A stretch of 64,000 bases of DNA. It comes from Glaciecola amylolytica (GTDB taxonomy: Bacteria > Bacteroidota > Bacteroidia > Flavobacteriales_D > Crocinitomicaceae). A model generated the notes under the pieces. It made no database searches. It was not told where the DNA came from and saw only the letters and a list, made by a program, of their open reading frames with translations. Shown here one piece after another: positions 63,809-64,000 of the stretch. The stretch spans positions 3,405,501 through 3,469,500 of the forward strand of contig CP034120.1 in assembly GCA_003856375.1 (NCBI GenBank). The letters are read 5' to 3'. The position numbers were made by a program, and so were the translations under genes. The number at the start of each line of letters is the position of its first letter. Positions within the stretch are counted from its first letter, which is position 1.

Positions 63809-63917
63809 CCAAACCTAAAACCCAATTTACCAAACCAATCAGAGAGATTTCTGATTTATACTTGACACCCATATGATGTCACGAATTTTAAAAGGTTGGA
63901 AAAAAAGAAAAATATTT

Positions 63918-64000
63918 TTATTCTACACAATGACAAGGAGGATCAAAATACCATTTGACCTGCGGCATCGACTGTTCCCACTTCTGCTGAAAGCGAGGCC
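63918..64000 (-). CDS. Possible partial gene entering from right edge
   Basis: A minus-strand frame ends with TAA at 63918-63920. Its visible C-terminal residues are RFQQKWEQSMPQVKWYFDPP followed by CHCVE, preceded by an open frame to the window end (26 codons). The residue mix is protein-like, and a terminator-type hairpin follows, but the piece is too short to name. The identity needs sequence beyond the window. Confidence 0.4.
   Translation of the reverse strand, partial: PRFQQKWEQSMPQVKWYFDPPCHCVE

Larger units (their letters stand above)
63271..63917. other. 647-base non-coding region with repeats
   Basis: No credible gene. Near 63358-63382 there are ATCTCGCG and ACGCAGAT words of the kind scattered through Bacteroidota intergenic DNA. 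A perfect 7-bp hairpin ACTCACC/GGTGAGT lies at 63401-63417, and a degenerate 80-base direct repeat follows (63521-63600 and 63685-63765). A short open frame overlaps the first copy but lacks coding character. The hairpin at 63778-63808 is described separately. Confidence 0.7.

Noticed and set aside
1-64000. CRISPR arrays, insertion sequences, replication origin
   Set aside because: I looked for regularly spaced repeats, transposase motifs and DnaA-box clusters and saw none.

Overview
The window is chromosomal DNA from a member of the Bacteroidota, most likely order Flavobacteriales and possibly close to Fluviicola/Crocinitomicaceae. The evidence is five proteins with type IX secretion (T9SS) type-A sorting domains, a PorE-like T9SS protein, a TonB receptor/DUF4249 pair, a lipoprotein with the GCTDPxATNYN motif, very weak Shine-Dalgarno sequences, and many promoters of the Bacteroidetes form TTG-N17-19-TAnnTTTG. 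The family-level placement is inference. Almost every gene belongs to a known family. I found no prophage, insertion sequence, CRISPR array or defence island.

Layout. 1-1862 (minus): the 5' part of rny (RNase Y), zapA and an overlapping coiled-coil gene, with a terminator-like hairpin just before rny. 2095-8121 (minus): a small surface-polysaccharide locus with a flippase, two O-antigen polymerase/ligase-type proteins and two glycosyltransferases. 8145-11503: a DUF3467 gene, a DMT transporter, a lipoprotein and a T9SS cargo protein. 11615-24623 (minus): the transcription/translation supercluster, in transcript order tRNA-Thr, Tyr, Gly, Thr, tuf, tRNA-Trp, secE, nusG, rplK, rplA, rplJ, rplL, rpoB, rpoC. 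It has a consensus promoter upstream, an internal terminator after tuf, a structured nusG-rplK spacer and a long hairpin between rplL and rpoB, which starts at TTG. 24798-26903 (minus): hpf, xerC, an exported protein and rpsU.

27080-32227 (minus): acyl-CoA dehydrogenase, apt, a helix-hairpin-helix protein, an SDR reductase, PspC and DUF2851. 32424-34826 (plus): an LtaS-like membrane sulfatase-fold protein. 34933-46798: T9SS cargo proteins, methionine-salvage genes mtnA, mtnC and mtnD, an OmpA lipoprotein, a Tat-exported pirin and small lipoproteins. 46883-49913: a lipoprotein, then an operon of pyrF, a sterol-desaturase-family gene and mtnB. 49970-55655 (minus): DUF4249 and its TonB-dependent receptor, then purM-prfA. 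55779-57950: a PorE-like T9SS protein. 58113-62154 (minus): a PASTA protein, a T9SS cargo and an RluD-type pseudouridine synthase, divergent from ddl (62305-63270). 63271-63917 is non-coding and carries a degenerate direct repeat, and a partial minus-strand gene may enter from the right edge.

The genes fit together as housekeeping (transcription, translation, nucleotide synthesis) mixed with envelope functions. The methionine-salvage steps from methylthioribose-1-phosphate to the keto acid are all encoded (mtnA, B, C, D) but scattered over 9.7 kb. The points most worth checking are regulatory: the rny attenuator-like hairpin, the rplL-rpoB hairpin with its TTG start, the nusG-rplK structured leader, a perfect 20-bp palindrome before mtnC, and promoters that abut start codons.
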